From positions 1 through 24,428 of the forward strand of contig CALBKW010000091.1 in NCBI GenBank assembly GCA_937895785.1: a stretch of 24,428 bases of DNA. Reading direction: 5' to 3'. This DNA is from an uncultured Candidatus Melainabacteria bacterium. GTDB taxonomy: Bacteria; Cyanobacteriota; Vampirovibrionia; Gastranaerophilales; Gastranaerophilaceae. Below, one piece after another: positions 1 to 6,174 of this stretch. The notes beneath the pieces are model-generated. The model made no database searches and was not told the origin of the DNA. It saw nothing but the letters and a program-made list of their open reading frames with translations. A program made the translations under genes and the position numbers. The number at the start of each line of letters is the position of its first letter. The first letter of the stretch is position 1.

Positions 1-173
1 GGAGAAATGAAATTTTTTAAAATTCCGACAATAGCGCAAATAGAAAGAATTACGCTCAATAAAATTGCGTGATTAGTGAAATATGCAAAAACACCCATAA
101 TGTAGATGAGTGCAGTAATAAACATTACGAAATTTTTGTTTTGTATAGTGAAATTAAGAACCTGTCTAATCAT
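1..173 (-). CDS. Membrane protein, N-terminal fragment (runs off the left edge)
   Basis: An open minus-strand frame begins with ATG at 173 and stays open to base 1, giving 57 codons before the edge. After a short basic start (MIRQVLNF) come two hydrophobic stretches, around residues 17-33 and 36-50, so this is the start of a polytopic inner-membrane protein. Length and topology resemble the N-terminus of ComEC/Rec2-type competence proteins, but no diagnostic motif is in the window, so that is only a guess. A GTG seven codons upstream is an alternative start. It is divergent from the metal-repressor gene at 269. A possible promoter on this strand is TTGATT (208-213), 18 bp, GATAAT (184-189), placing the transcript start only a few bases before the ATG. 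No clear ribosome binding site is seen. Confidence 0.45.
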   Translation of the reverse strand, partial: MIRQVLNFTIQNKNFVMFITALIYIMGVFAYFTNHAILLSVILSICAIVGILKNFIS

Positions 174-201
174 TACATTTTGAATTATCACTCAAAGGGT
201 A

Positions 202-230
202 TTGACAAATCAAGTTAGCAGAGTAATAAT
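202..230 (+). promoter_or_regulatory. Promoter of the CsoR/DmeF operon
   Basis: A perfect -35 hexamer TTGACA (202-207) is followed after 16-17 bp by the -10 region TAATAAT (224-230). Transcription would start at about 236-237, inside the G-rich operator just downstream, which fits direct repression by the first gene of the operon. Confidence 0.6.
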
Positions 231-232
231 AT

Positions 233-253
233 GGGGGTAGGGGGTATACCTAC
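233..253. promoter_or_regulatory. Candidate CsoR/RcnR-type operator
   Basis: Two runs of five G (233-237 and 240-244) are followed by GGTATACC (243-250), a perfect 8-bp palindrome. A wider dyad, GTAGG (237-241) with CCTAC (249-253), surrounds it. G-tracts flanked by TA-rich inverted repeats are the known operator style of CsoR/RcnR/InrS proteins. The site lies directly after the -10 element and ends 15 bp before the ATG of a CsoR-family gene, so autoregulation is the natural reading. Confidence 0.55.
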
Positions 254-268
254 AAAAAGGAGAATTAA

Positions 269-541
269 ATGTCAGATTGCAGAACAAAAGAAGAAACAGA
301 TAAATTAGTTAAAAGGCTTAACCGTATTGAAGGACAGGTTAAGGGGATTAAGAATATGATTGTTGAAGATAGAGAATGTATGGAGATTTTGAACCAATTA
401 CGTTCTGTGTCTTCCGCTCTAAAAGGCGTTTGGGAAATTATGGCAGCAAAACATATTGAACATTGCCTAGATAATGCATCTGAAAAAGAACGTCACGAAA
501 CAATCGAAGATATTATCGGTCATTTACATCAGTTGAGGTAA
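269..541 (+). CDS. CsoR/RcnR-family metal-sensing transcriptional repressor
   Basis: This 90-residue all-helical protein belongs to the DUF156 family, tetrameric repressors that release DNA when they bind metal. The hallmark helix with RLNRIEGQVKGI is at residues 16-27. The metal ligands are visible: Cys37, His62 and Cys66, with the same spacing (25 and 4) as the Cys-His-Cys set of Cu(I)-sensing CsoR. The Ni(II) sensor InrS of Synechocystis also has this set plus an extra N-terminal ligand; here Cys4 near the N-terminus and His65 beside Cys66 could contribute. RcnR itself has His in place of the last Cys. The neighbour is a DmeF-type Co/Ni exporter, so a Ni/Co role is as likely as Cu. The start is supported by AAGGAG at 257-262. 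The exporter follows after 5 bp, with its own GAGG embedded in the end of this gene. Confidence 0.93.
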   Translation: MSDCRTKEETDKLVKRLNRIEGQVKGIKNMIVEDRECMEILNQLRSVSSALKGVWEIMAAKHIEHCLDNASEKERHETIEDIIGHLHQLR

Positions 542-546
542 TAATT

Positions 547-1263
547 ATGGAACTAGAACACGAACATTGTGAAACACACGAACATCATGACGGTCATCAT
601 CACCATCATCACGAAAACATTAACGCAGAAAATGAGCGTAAGACACTAATTGTAATCATTTTCACTGTTGTAACTATGGTTGCAGAAATCTTTTTTGGTT
701 ACATTAGCAACTCTATGGCACTACTTGCAGATGGTTGTCACATGGGAACGCACGCTTTCGCTTTAGGTATTGCCTTTTTTGCTTATTTCTTTATTAACAA
801 AATTCAAAATTGTGGAAACTGCGAGCTAGTTTCAAGTAAAATATCTGCCTTTGCTGGTTATACAAGCTCATTATTTTTGTTAGTAACAGCGTTATGGATT
901 ATCGTCGAAGCTGGAGAAAGATTGTTAAATCCATTAAAAATTTCATTTAATGAGGCAATTTTAGTTGCAGTAATTGGTTTAATTGTTAACCTAGTTTGCG
1001 TTGTAATTATGGAATATGGCAATAAGCACAAAGATGAAGATTATAACTTTAAAGCCGCTTATTTGCACATTTTAACAGATGCTCTAACATCGGTATTTGC
1101 TATTGTTGCATTATTTGCAGCTAAATACATTGGTTGGACATTCTTGGACCCAATAATGGGCTTTGTAGGCGGTGCTTTAATCTTGAAATGGAGTATCGGT
1201 TTAATTAAAGATACATCAAGAATCTTGCTAGATTTGAAATTGTTGAAGCCAGTTGAAAAATAA
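547..1263 (+). CDS. dmeF: DmeF-type cation diffusion facilitator (Co/Ni/Zn efflux)
   Basis: This inner-membrane exporter of divalent metals uses cation/proton antiport, as known for the CDF family. The N-terminus (residues 5-22) is His-rich and includes six His in a row at 17-22. Six membrane segments follow at about 34-53, 56-82, 99-127, 136-157, 170-195 and 199-220. TM2 holds Asp62 in LLADGCHMGTHA (DmeF subgroup signature) and TM5 holds His174 and Asp178 in LHILTDALTS; these make the usual transport site. The LDP motif at 200-202 is also typical of DmeF. The protein ends at residue 238, about 18 residues after TM6, so the usual cytoplasmic metal-binding domain of CDF exporters is missing. 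It is translationally close to the repressor gene (5-bp gap) and should be induced by the metal that the repressor senses. Confidence 0.9.
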   Translation: MELEHEHCETHEHHDGHHHHHHENINAENERKTLIVIIFTVVTMVAEIFFGYISNSMALLADGCHMGTHAFALGIAFFAYFFINKIQNCGNCELVSSKISAFAGYTSSLFLLVTALWIIVEAGERLLNPLKISFNEAILVAVIGLIVNLVCVVIMEYGNKHKDEDYNFKAAYLHILTDALTSVFAIVALFAAKYIGWTFLDPIMGFVGGALILKWSIGLIKDTSRILLDLKLLKPVEK

Positions 1264-1280
1264 TTGAAATATGTTATAAT
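1253..1280 (+). promoter_or_regulatory. Candidate promoter for an antisense RNA
   Basis: TTGAAA (1253-1258), a 16-bp spacer and a perfect TATAAT (1275-1280) lie across the end of the exporter gene. The predicted start, about 1287, lies just before a hairpin and points at the 3' end of the small minus-strand peptide gene at 1322-1399. No plus-strand coding frame follows, so the product would be a non-coding RNA. Confidence 0.4.
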
Positions 1281-1291
1281 AAAAGAAGGGC

Positions 1292-1311
1292 GGACAGGTT
1301 GCCCCCTGTCC
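1292..1311. terminator. Hairpin between converging transcripts (bidirectional terminator-like)
   Basis: GGACAGG (1292-1298) pairs perfectly with CCTGTCC (1305-1311) around a 6-base loop. On the plus strand it is followed by TTTAAAAA, a weak T-run, at the end of the exporter operon. On the minus strand it follows the small peptide gene and runs into a T-rich stretch. It could serve both directions. Confidence 0.5.
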
Positions 1312-1321
1312 TTTAAAAACC

Positions 1322-1399
1322 CTAGTTGATTAACAACTTGAGTGCTAGAATAATCAGTAACAAGATAACTAGCGCTCTTGTTTTAATGTTAATCTCCAT
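1322..1399 (-). CDS. Small hydrophobic peptide, type I toxin-like (25 aa)
   Basis: ATG at 1399 opens a 25-codon frame ending in TAG at 1322. The peptide starts MEINIKTRAL and is then almost entirely Val, Leu, Ile and Ala up to a Lys near the C-terminus (KLLIN), so it is one short membrane helix with a charged start. The ribosome binding site AAGGGGGTGA (1405-1414) is very strong and 5-6 bases from the ATG. Single-helix peptides with strong but concealed binding sites and overlapping antisense transcripts are characteristic of type I toxins. Supporting context is the pairing of the binding site with an upstream anti-Shine-Dalgarno tract (1451-1458), the antisense promoter at 1253-1280 and hairpins on both sides. 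The peptide matches no named toxin that I can recall; the call rests on architecture. Confidence 0.45.
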   Translation of the reverse strand: MEINIKTRALVILLLIILALKLLIN

Positions 1400-1405
1400 T
1401 TTTAT

Positions 1406-1458
1406 CACCCCCTTTCTTAAAACTATAACGATTTGTAGTCGTTTTTAAAGAGGAGGTG
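1406..1458 (-). promoter_or_regulatory. Leader that can hide the ribosome binding site of the small peptide
   Basis: On the minus strand CACCTCCT (1458-1451) can pair with AGGGGGTG (1413-1406), the Shine-Dalgarno site of the peptide gene, through eight consecutive pairs including one G-U. Three further pairs follow after one mismatch. The 37 bases between hold a smaller hairpin (AACGA with TCGTT). A transcript starting upstream of 1458 would therefore be poorly translated. A possible inner promoter, TTTAAA (1444-1449), 16 bp, TATAGT (1422-1427), would start at about 1415 and bypass the block. Confidence 0.4.
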
Positions 1459-1493
1459 TTTAGGGCTTACCCATACTCAATACTAACAAAAGA

Positions 1494-1531
1494 ACGCATT
1501 TTTACATCGTTTAAAAGATGTAAAAATGCGT
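1494..1531 (-). terminator. Strong hairpin terminator of the STAS operon
   Basis: A perfect 15-bp stem, 1494-1508 pairing with 1517-1531, closes an 8-base loop. In the minus-strand direction it lies 26 bp after the stop of the gene ending at 1558 and is followed by TTCTTTTGTT. It separates that operon from the small peptide gene read in the same direction. Confidence 0.75.
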
Positions 1532-1557
1532 TTATATATAATTTGTAATTCAATATT

Positions 1558-2259
1558 TTAAACAGAAGCTCCGCCGTCAGTAAGCTTTTTCATTGCTTTT
1601 TGACTACCTTCGTTTTGTTTTGCAATTTTTTGAACAAAGTCAATGGCATCTACATCTCGTGCAATTGCTTCTTTTAACGCCATAATATCCTCTACAGAAA
1701 GGTTATTAAGATTCAAGTAGCTTTTTTCGTCAACGAATTTTCTAAAGTTTTCTTGAGCGGTCGGGTCAAACCCTGGCATATCAATCTTCATTGCATACCA
1801 TTTGTAAAATTGATGAATCATTGCATATTGGTCTAGTTGACCTTCGTCCAATAAGAAGATTGGTGTAGTTTTGAAGCCAATCTTTTTGAATAAAAGCAAG
1901 TTTAATAAAAATGCTTTTATACCTTTTAGTTCTCGAATATAGCCTTGTTCTTCCCTGATGATGTCAAGAATTTTGCTGGCATGAGCGTGTCTGATAACAG
2001 GTGTGCCGTTTCTTTCAATGTAAAGAAGCATTTTTTCAGGCATGTTCTCAAATTTTTTCAAAATTGCGGCAACATTATTTTCTAATTTAGCTTTATTTTC
2101 TTCTGTTTTTACAGTCAAATTAAGCGAACAACCGTTAGTCATTACTGTTTTAGAAGTAGAGTTCGTAAAACTAGCAATGGCTTTTTCGTGTTTTTTTCTT
2201 ATGAATTTTTCTTGTAAAGCTAAAACAAGATAAACTATTTTTTGGATTATTTTATCCAT
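1558..2259 (-). CDS. Conserved-looking cytoplasmic protein of unknown function
   Basis: I do not recognise this 233-residue protein. The first 15 or so residues (IIQKIVYLVLALQEKFI) form an amphipathic or hydrophobic helix. Residues 30-100 look like a mixed alpha/beta segment with a Lys-rich helix at about 55-72. Residues 105-155 include KGIKAFLLNLLLFKKIGFKTTPIFLLDEG, and the C-terminal third is helical and charged. No signal peptide cleavage site, catalytic motif or cysteine cluster stands out. It follows the STAS-domain gene after 11 bp and must be co-transcribed with it, so a regulatory partner of that protein is possible, though it is not an obvious anti-sigma kinase. The Shine-Dalgarno site is weak (TAGG), consistent with coupling to the upstream gene. 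A strong terminator follows at 1494-1531. Confidence 0.7.
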   Translation of the reverse strand: MDKIIQKIVYLVLALQEKFIRKKHEKAIASFTNSTSKTVMTNGCSLNLTVKTEENKAKLENNVAAILKKFENMPEKMLLYIERNGTPVIRHAHASKILDIIREEQGYIRELKGIKAFLLNLLLFKKIGFKTTPIFLLDEGQLDQYAMIHQFYKWYAMKIDMPGFDPTAQENFRKFVDEKSYLNLNNLSVEDIMALKEAIARDVDAIDFVQKIAKQNEGSQKAMKKLTDGGASV

Positions 2260-2270
2260 AATGCCTACTA

Positions 2271-2603
2271 TTAGTGTACGATGTGGAACTTTCTGTTTAC
2301 AAGTTCATGTTTGTCTTGAATAAAATCAAGGTTGTTGTTGAACATTTTAACATTTTTGTCGTATCTTCTCAAGTTTAAAAGTGCGAACAATTCAGAAGGA
2401 ATGTTCAAAAGAGTTAGTTTTGTTGTTTCTGAGAAGTTTTTAATGAATGTAAAAAAGTCTTCAGTAACGCTTTCAACTTCTTTTAAATCTAATGCTACAG
2501 GGTGTTTTTCGATATCCATTTTGTTTAAAAGAATTGCTAAATTTGCTAAAGAACAAAAGTTTAAATCTTTAGTTTTGATGCCAACAACGTATTTGTTATC
2601 CAT
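2271..2603 (-). CDS. STAS-domain protein (anti-sigma factor antagonist-like)
   Basis: At 110 residues this is the size of one STAS domain (SpoIIAA/MlaB/RsbV fold). The layout fits: a beta strand and the core 'ALDLKEVESVTEDFFTFI' at about 38-55, then 'KLTLLNIPSELFALLNL' at about 62-78, and the terminal 'VKMFNNNLDFIQ' strand and helix. At the place where phosphorylatable antagonists carry Asp-Ser-Ser/Thr the sequence reads SVTED, so the usual phospho-serine position is only partly preserved. This may be a non-phosphorylated, scaffold-type STAS protein. A good binding site (GAGGTG, 8 bases from the ATG) supports the start. It is the first gene of a two-gene minus-strand operon with the unknown protein at 1558-2259. 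No switch-kinase gene is nearby. Confidence 0.6.
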   Translation of the reverse strand: MDNKYVVGIKTKDLNFCSLANLAILLNKMDIEKHPVALDLKEVESVTEDFFTFIKNFSETTKLTLLNIPSELFALLNLRRYDKNVKMFNNNLDFIQDKHELVNRKFHIVH

Positions 2604-2653
2604 AGTTTTTCACCTCTTTCATGATAATTTTAGCAATTTTAAGCAAGATTGAA

Positions 2654-2681
2654 ATTATAATAAAAGAGTAAATTTCTACAA
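2654..2681 (-). promoter_or_regulatory. Promoter of the STAS operon
   Basis: On the minus strand TTGTAG (2676-2681), a 16-bp spacer and TATAAT (2654-2659) precede the STAS gene by about 50 bases. The permease gene that ends at 2693 would otherwise read into the operon. Confidence 0.45.
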
Positions 2682-2692
2682 CTTTGGTTTGA

Positions 2693-3517
2693 TTATTCTT
2701 TTACCGCTCCAGATAATAGGTCTGATAAGAAGTATTTTTTGCCTAAGAAAAATATTGCAATAACAGGAATTGTACAAATTACGGAGCATGCCAATAAATC
2801 CCCCCACATTGTAATTTCTCTAAAATTACCCTTGAATATAGCAAGACCAACAGGAAGTGTACGCATACTTTCTGAATTTGTAATGATTAAAGGCCACATA
2901 AAACTATTCCAAGTGGTTACAAATGTAAAAATGGTTAAGGTTACAACGGCAGGAAGTGCAAGAGGTAGTCCAATCTTAAAGAAGGTTTGAAAGATATTGC
3001 AACCATCAATTTTTGCAGCTTCTTCTAGGTCTTTTGGTAATGATAAAAAATATTGTCGCATTAAAAATACGCCAAATCCGCCGAATAATCCAGGGAGAAT
3101 TAATGCAGGGAATGTATTTACTAAATGTAATTCCCTCATCAAGAAAAATAATGGAATAATGTTAACTTGTGGGGGAATCATCATGGTTACAAGGATTACG
3201 AGAAACCAAAAGTTTTTGTATTTGAAATTTAATCTTGCAAATGCATAACCCGCAAGTGCGGAGATTATAACTTGTCCTATAGTTGTCAAAAGGGCAACAA
3301 TCATGCTGTTTGCAAAATATCTTGTGATGGGAAGTTCTTTAAATACATGTCTAAAGTTTTCAAAAGTCAAATTTGTATGAAAAAACACGCCACTAGTGTT
3401 GAAAATGTCATTACTTGGGGTTAATGCTAAATTAAGCATTGCGAAAAATGGAAACAGCATGCTTAATGAAATTATTATCAAAGATAAATATCCAAGTGTA
3501 AGAGCAAATTTTTTCAT
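2693..3517 (-). CDS. Sugar ABC transporter permease, MalG/CUT1 type
   Basis: This inner-membrane permease subunit of a carbohydrate ABC importer has 274 residues, the usual size for MalG relatives. Six membrane segments can be seen. The cytoplasmic EAA loop, which docks the ATPase, reads EEAAKIDG followed by IFQTFFKIGLPLALPA at about 165-190. The C-terminal 'SDLLSGAVKE' ending is typical of this family. ATG at 3517 is chosen over an in-frame TTG six codons upstream (3535): a promoter with TATAAT seven bases before this ATG fits leaderless translation, and neither start has a Shine-Dalgarno site. CUT1 importers need a second permease (MalF type), a binding protein and an ATPase, and none is encoded beside it. 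It may work with components elsewhere or be a remnant. Confidence 0.88.
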   Translation of the reverse strand: MKKFALTLGYLSLIIISLSMLFPFFAMLNLALTPSNDIFNTSGVFFHTNLTFENFRHVFKELPITRYFANSMIVALLTTIGQVIISALAGYAFARLNFKYKNFWFLVILVTMMIPPQVNIIPLFFLMRELHLVNTFPALILPGLFGGFGVFLMRQYFLSLPKDLEEAAKIDGCNIFQTFFKIGLPLALPAVVTLTIFTFVTTWNSFMWPLIITNSESMRTLPVGLAIFKGNFREITMWGDLLACSVICTIPVIAIFFLGKKYFLSDLLSGAVKE

Positions 3518-3524
3518 TAGTTTT

Positions 3525-3552
3525 ATTATACACAAGTTAAGCTATTGTTCAA
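3525..3552 (-). promoter_or_regulatory. Promoter of the permease, leaderless arrangement
   Basis: On the minus strand TTGAAC (3547-3552), 16 bp and a perfect TATAAT (3525-3530) are followed by seven bases and the ATG at 3517. Transcription would start at or beside the A of the start codon, leaving no room for a ribosome binding site. Confidence 0.55.
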
Positions 3553-3618
3553 TAAAGTATCTTTTGTAACAATCATTTCATATTTGAGGTACATGTGGTT
3601 TTTGATAAATTTTTGGGT

Positions 3619-3624
3619 TATAAT
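3619..3624 (+). promoter_or_regulatory. -10 element upstream of bamA
   Basis: TATAAT stands about 90 bp before the bamA start, in the 195-bp divergent gap between the permease and bamA. No good -35 lies at the right distance. An inverted repeat, GTGGTTT (3595-3601) with AAACCAC (3647-3653), flanks the element and could be a regulator site, though the wide spacing makes this uncertain. Confidence 0.3.
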
Positions 3625-3712
3625 AGTGTCATTAGGATAATATTACAAACCACGTTTGAAATAATAAATAGCTGAAAGTCAAGCGTGAAAAAGCAGATTA
3701 GGGAACGGAGTT

Positions 3713-5650
3713 TTGAACTCACGTAAATTCATATATCAACTATCATTATCAATTTGTATACTTGTGGCAACCGCGACAAGCGTTTTTGCTATAGATAATA
3801 ATTCTGCAAATCCTAATTCTCAAAGCAATCTAGCCCTATCTGAAATTAAACAAAATTCTAATACTCCAGAAGATGCTTTGCAAACTGAAAAGCAATATAT
3901 TAAGGATATTGAAATTACTGGTACAAATATCGTAAAACCTAACTATGTACTAGACAAAATGATGTTGCATAGAGGCGATGTATACAATAGAGATTTGTTA
4001 AAAACAGATTTAACAAGAATTTATCAAATGGGTTTCTTTACAGATAAAATGAAGGCTGTACCAGTTGAAAACCCTGATCATACAATCACTTTAAAGATTA
4101 TTGTTGAAGAAAATATCCCAGTTACAGATTTTACAATTGAAGGTAATACTGTTGTTTCAACTGAAGAAATATTATCCTATCTTTTACCCCTAAGAGGTCA
4201 ACCTCAAAACGTAATTCAGATTAATGAAGCAATAGAAAATATCCAAAATTGTTACGCTCAAAAAGGGTATGTTCTAGCCAGAGTAAGCGAATTTGATGAT
4301 GATCCTGACGGTGTAGTAAATTTAAAAATGTCAGAAGGTGTTATCAACAAAATCATGATTTCAGGTAATGAAAAGACAAAAGATTATGTAATTGAACGTA
4401 ATATTTTGACAGAACCTGGAATGGTTTACAATGAAAATCTTATCAAAGCAGACTTGGTAAGACTTTACGCTACTCAAGCGTACAAAGATGTAAATCGTGA
4501 TATTGAACAATCGTATGATGATCCTGAAAAGTATGATGTTACAATTACTGTTCAAGAGGCAAGAACTGCAACACTTTCAGTTGGTGGTGGTCTTGATTCT
4601 AGCACAGGTTTCTTTGGTTCTGTAGGTATTACCGACAACAACTTCAGAGGTAGAAATCAACGTGTTGGTTTAAACTTCTTAGCTGGTTCAGGTTTAATTT
4701 TGAACGATTCTTCAATTATTAGGCACGCCAATTTGCAAGCTGAGTTAAATTTCTTTGAACCTTATTTCTTGAATGCGGACACTTCATTAATGGGTAAAGT
4801 ATTCTTTAGGGATTTTGGTTCATATCAAGTACCACTTGCAATTGAACAACGTTTTGGTGGTGAAGTTACGGTTGCTCGCCGTGGAAAAACAAATCCATAT
4901 TTGACAGGCACATTTACTCTTGGCTTGGAAAATATCAAGATGCGTGAAGGTGACAGACGTGAAATTGAAAAGATGTATGCAAGTCATTATGTTCCAATTT
5001 CAGAACGTGCTAAACAGTTAGAAGGCGGACTATTCTTATCTCTAGCTCCAGGGCTCGTTTATGACTCTCGTGATACATTGGTTAATCCAAGACACGGTGT
5101 GTTTGCAAACTTGAAGTTTGAAGAAAATGTTGCAATGAATGGGTTTGATAAGACTCATGGCAAGTTAACAGGTGCTATTAAAAAGTACTTCCCTGTCATG
5201 AGCAAATCTGCATTCTCGTTAACAGCTAAAGCTGGTGGGGTAATTCACGGTCAAGACAAAATGCCAGAAGTTATGGACTACCGTCTAGGTGGACCTTATA
5301 CGGTTAGAGGTTATAAGATGAGCGGTGTTGGTACAGGTTCTGCATTCGTAATGGGTTCAGCAGAATTAACAACTCCATTCTTGTTCTTAGATAGAATCAA
5401 AAAAGTTCCATTCTTTGATAACATCAAGCTAGCATTCTTCGTTGATGCTGGTAAAGTATTTGACCCAACACTTTCTACATACTTGTATGATAGACCAGGC
5501 TATGCAATTTCTGCTGGTGTTGGTGTGAAAGTATTTATTCCAGGTTTAGGACCGTTATCTATTGATTACGGTATTCCACTTACTAACCCAATGGGCGGCA
5601 GTAACAAGAGCGGTTACTTCACATTTGGTGTGGGTGACATGTTATATTAG
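3713..5650 (+). CDS. bamA: BamA / Omp85 outer-membrane protein assembly factor
   Basis: This is the outer-membrane insertase that folds beta-barrel proteins. A signal peptide covers about residues 1-27 (hydrophobic core, cleavage near VFA). A low-complexity Asn/Gln linker is followed by three POTRA-like domains at about 64-137, 138-212 and 213-286; three POTRAs is the number usual in cyanobacterial Omp85, against five in proteobacterial BamA. The 16-strand barrel (about 290-645) carries VRGY at 531-534, the conserved loop-6 motif, and the chain ends in an aromatic residue (Tyr), as barrel signals require. The start is TTG at 3713, because no ATG lies between the upstream in-frame stop and the signal peptide. 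AGGG (3700-3703) and GGAG (3707-3710) provide the ribosome site. The skp-like gene follows after 25 bp with its own GGAGG. Confidence 0.93.
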   Translation: MNSRKFIYQLSLSICILVATATSVFAIDNNSANPNSQSNLALSEIKQNSNTPEDALQTEKQYIKDIEITGTNIVKPNYVLDKMMLHRGDVYNRDLLKTDLTRIYQMGFFTDKMKAVPVENPDHTITLKIIVEENIPVTDFTIEGNTVVSTEEILSYLLPLRGQPQNVIQINEAIENIQNCYAQKGYVLARVSEFDDDPDGVVNLKMSEGVINKIMISGNEKTKDYVIERNILTEPGMVYNENLIKADLVRLYATQAYKDVNRDIEQSYDDPEKYDVTITVQEARTATLSVGGGLDSSTGFFGSVGITDNNFRGRNQRVGLNFLAGSGLILNDSSIIRHANLQAELNFFEPYFLNADTSLMGKVFFRDFGSYQVPLAIEQRFGGEVTVARRGKTNPYLTGTFTLGLENIKMREGDRREIEKMYASHYVPISERAKQLEGGLFLSLAPGLVYDSRDTLVNPRHGVFANLKFEENVAMNGFDKTHGKLTGAIKKYFPVMSKSAFSLTAKAGGVIHGQDKMPEVMDYRLGGPYTVRGYKMSGVGTGSAFVMGSAELTTPFLFLDRIKKVPFFDNIKLAFFVDAGKVFDPTLSTYLYDRPGYAISAGVGVKVFIPGLGPLSIDYGIPLTNPMGGSNKSGYFTFGVGDMLY

Positions 5651-5675
5651 TATATTAAATTTATTGGAGGTATAT

Positions 5676-6131
5676 ATGAAAAATTTAAGAAATTTGGCTT
5701 TAACTCTTACATTAGTATTGTTAATGTCTGTTAATGCAAAAGCTATGGCTGAAGGCGTTGGATTTATTGATTATAAAAAGGTCCAAGATAATTATGCCTA
5801 TGCACAAACTGCAGCAAAAGAAATTGATGCTAAGGCTTTAGAATTACAACAATTTATCGTAGATAAAGAAAAACAATTTAAAGCTTTAGATACACCGTTA
5901 AAAAAACAAAATTTTGAAGAAAAAACAAAAAAAGAATTTGAAGCAAAACAATCTGCTTATGTAACTTTCAAATTAAAAAAAGAAGAAGATGTTTATAACA
6001 AAATTCAAGCAGCAGCAAAACAAGTATTAGTTGACCAAAAATTAGATGCTATTTTTGATTACCGTGTAATTTTTGTTGGTGGGCTTGATGTAACTGATTT
6101 GGTTATTAGCAAATTAAAAGGTAACAAATAA
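5676..6131 (+). CDS. OmpH/Skp-family periplasmic chaperone
   Basis: The 151-residue precursor has a signal peptide (cleavage near residue 23 or 25, NAKA or AMA). The mature chain opens with VGFIDYKKV, the small beta strand of OmpH/Skp. A long charged helix pair at about 45-125, very rich in Lys, Glu, Ala and Gln, forms the tentacles of the trimer, and the final segment (DAIFDYRVIFVGGLDVTDLV) matches the usual C-terminal strand ending in D-h-T. Skp holds unfolded outer-membrane proteins in the periplasm and hands them to BamA, whose gene is directly upstream. ATG at 5676 is chosen over the longer upstream frame because GGAGG (5666-5670) precedes it by five bases and it opens a clear signal peptide. 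Confidence 0.9.
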   Translation: MKNLRNLALTLTLVLLMSVNAKAMAEGVGFIDYKKVQDNYAYAQTAAKEIDAKALELQQFIVDKEKQFKALDTPLKKQNFEEKTKKEFEAKQSAYVTFKLKKEEDVYNKIQAAAKQVLVDQKLDAIFDYRVIFVGGLDVTDLVISKLKGNK

Positions 6132-6174
6132 TATAAAAAATAATATAGAGATAGGTTTATAAGGATAAGAAATA

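Larger units (their letters stand above)
1287..1446 (+). ncRNA. Candidate antisense RNA (type I antitoxin-like)
   Basis: The inferred transcript runs from the promoter at 1253-1280 to a hairpin AACGA (1427-1431) with TCGTT (1439-1443), followed by a short T-run (1442-1446) that could act as an intrinsic terminator. At about 160 nt it would cover the whole small hydrophobic peptide gene on the opposite strand and its Shine-Dalgarno site. This arrangement is known from type I antitoxins such as RatA and SR4. The RNA is inferred from signals only. Confidence 0.3.

Noticed and set aside
1451..1545. Plus-strand GTG frame at a perfect AGGAGGTG motif
   Set aside because: The GTG is inside the Shine-Dalgarno match itself, so the motif cannot serve it, and the frame runs through a 15-bp hairpin. 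The motif is better explained as the anti-Shine-Dalgarno tract of the opposite strand.
5562..5675. Upstream extension of the skp-like gene
   Set aside because: It lies within the end of bamA and would bury the signal peptide; GGAGG before 5676 marks the start.
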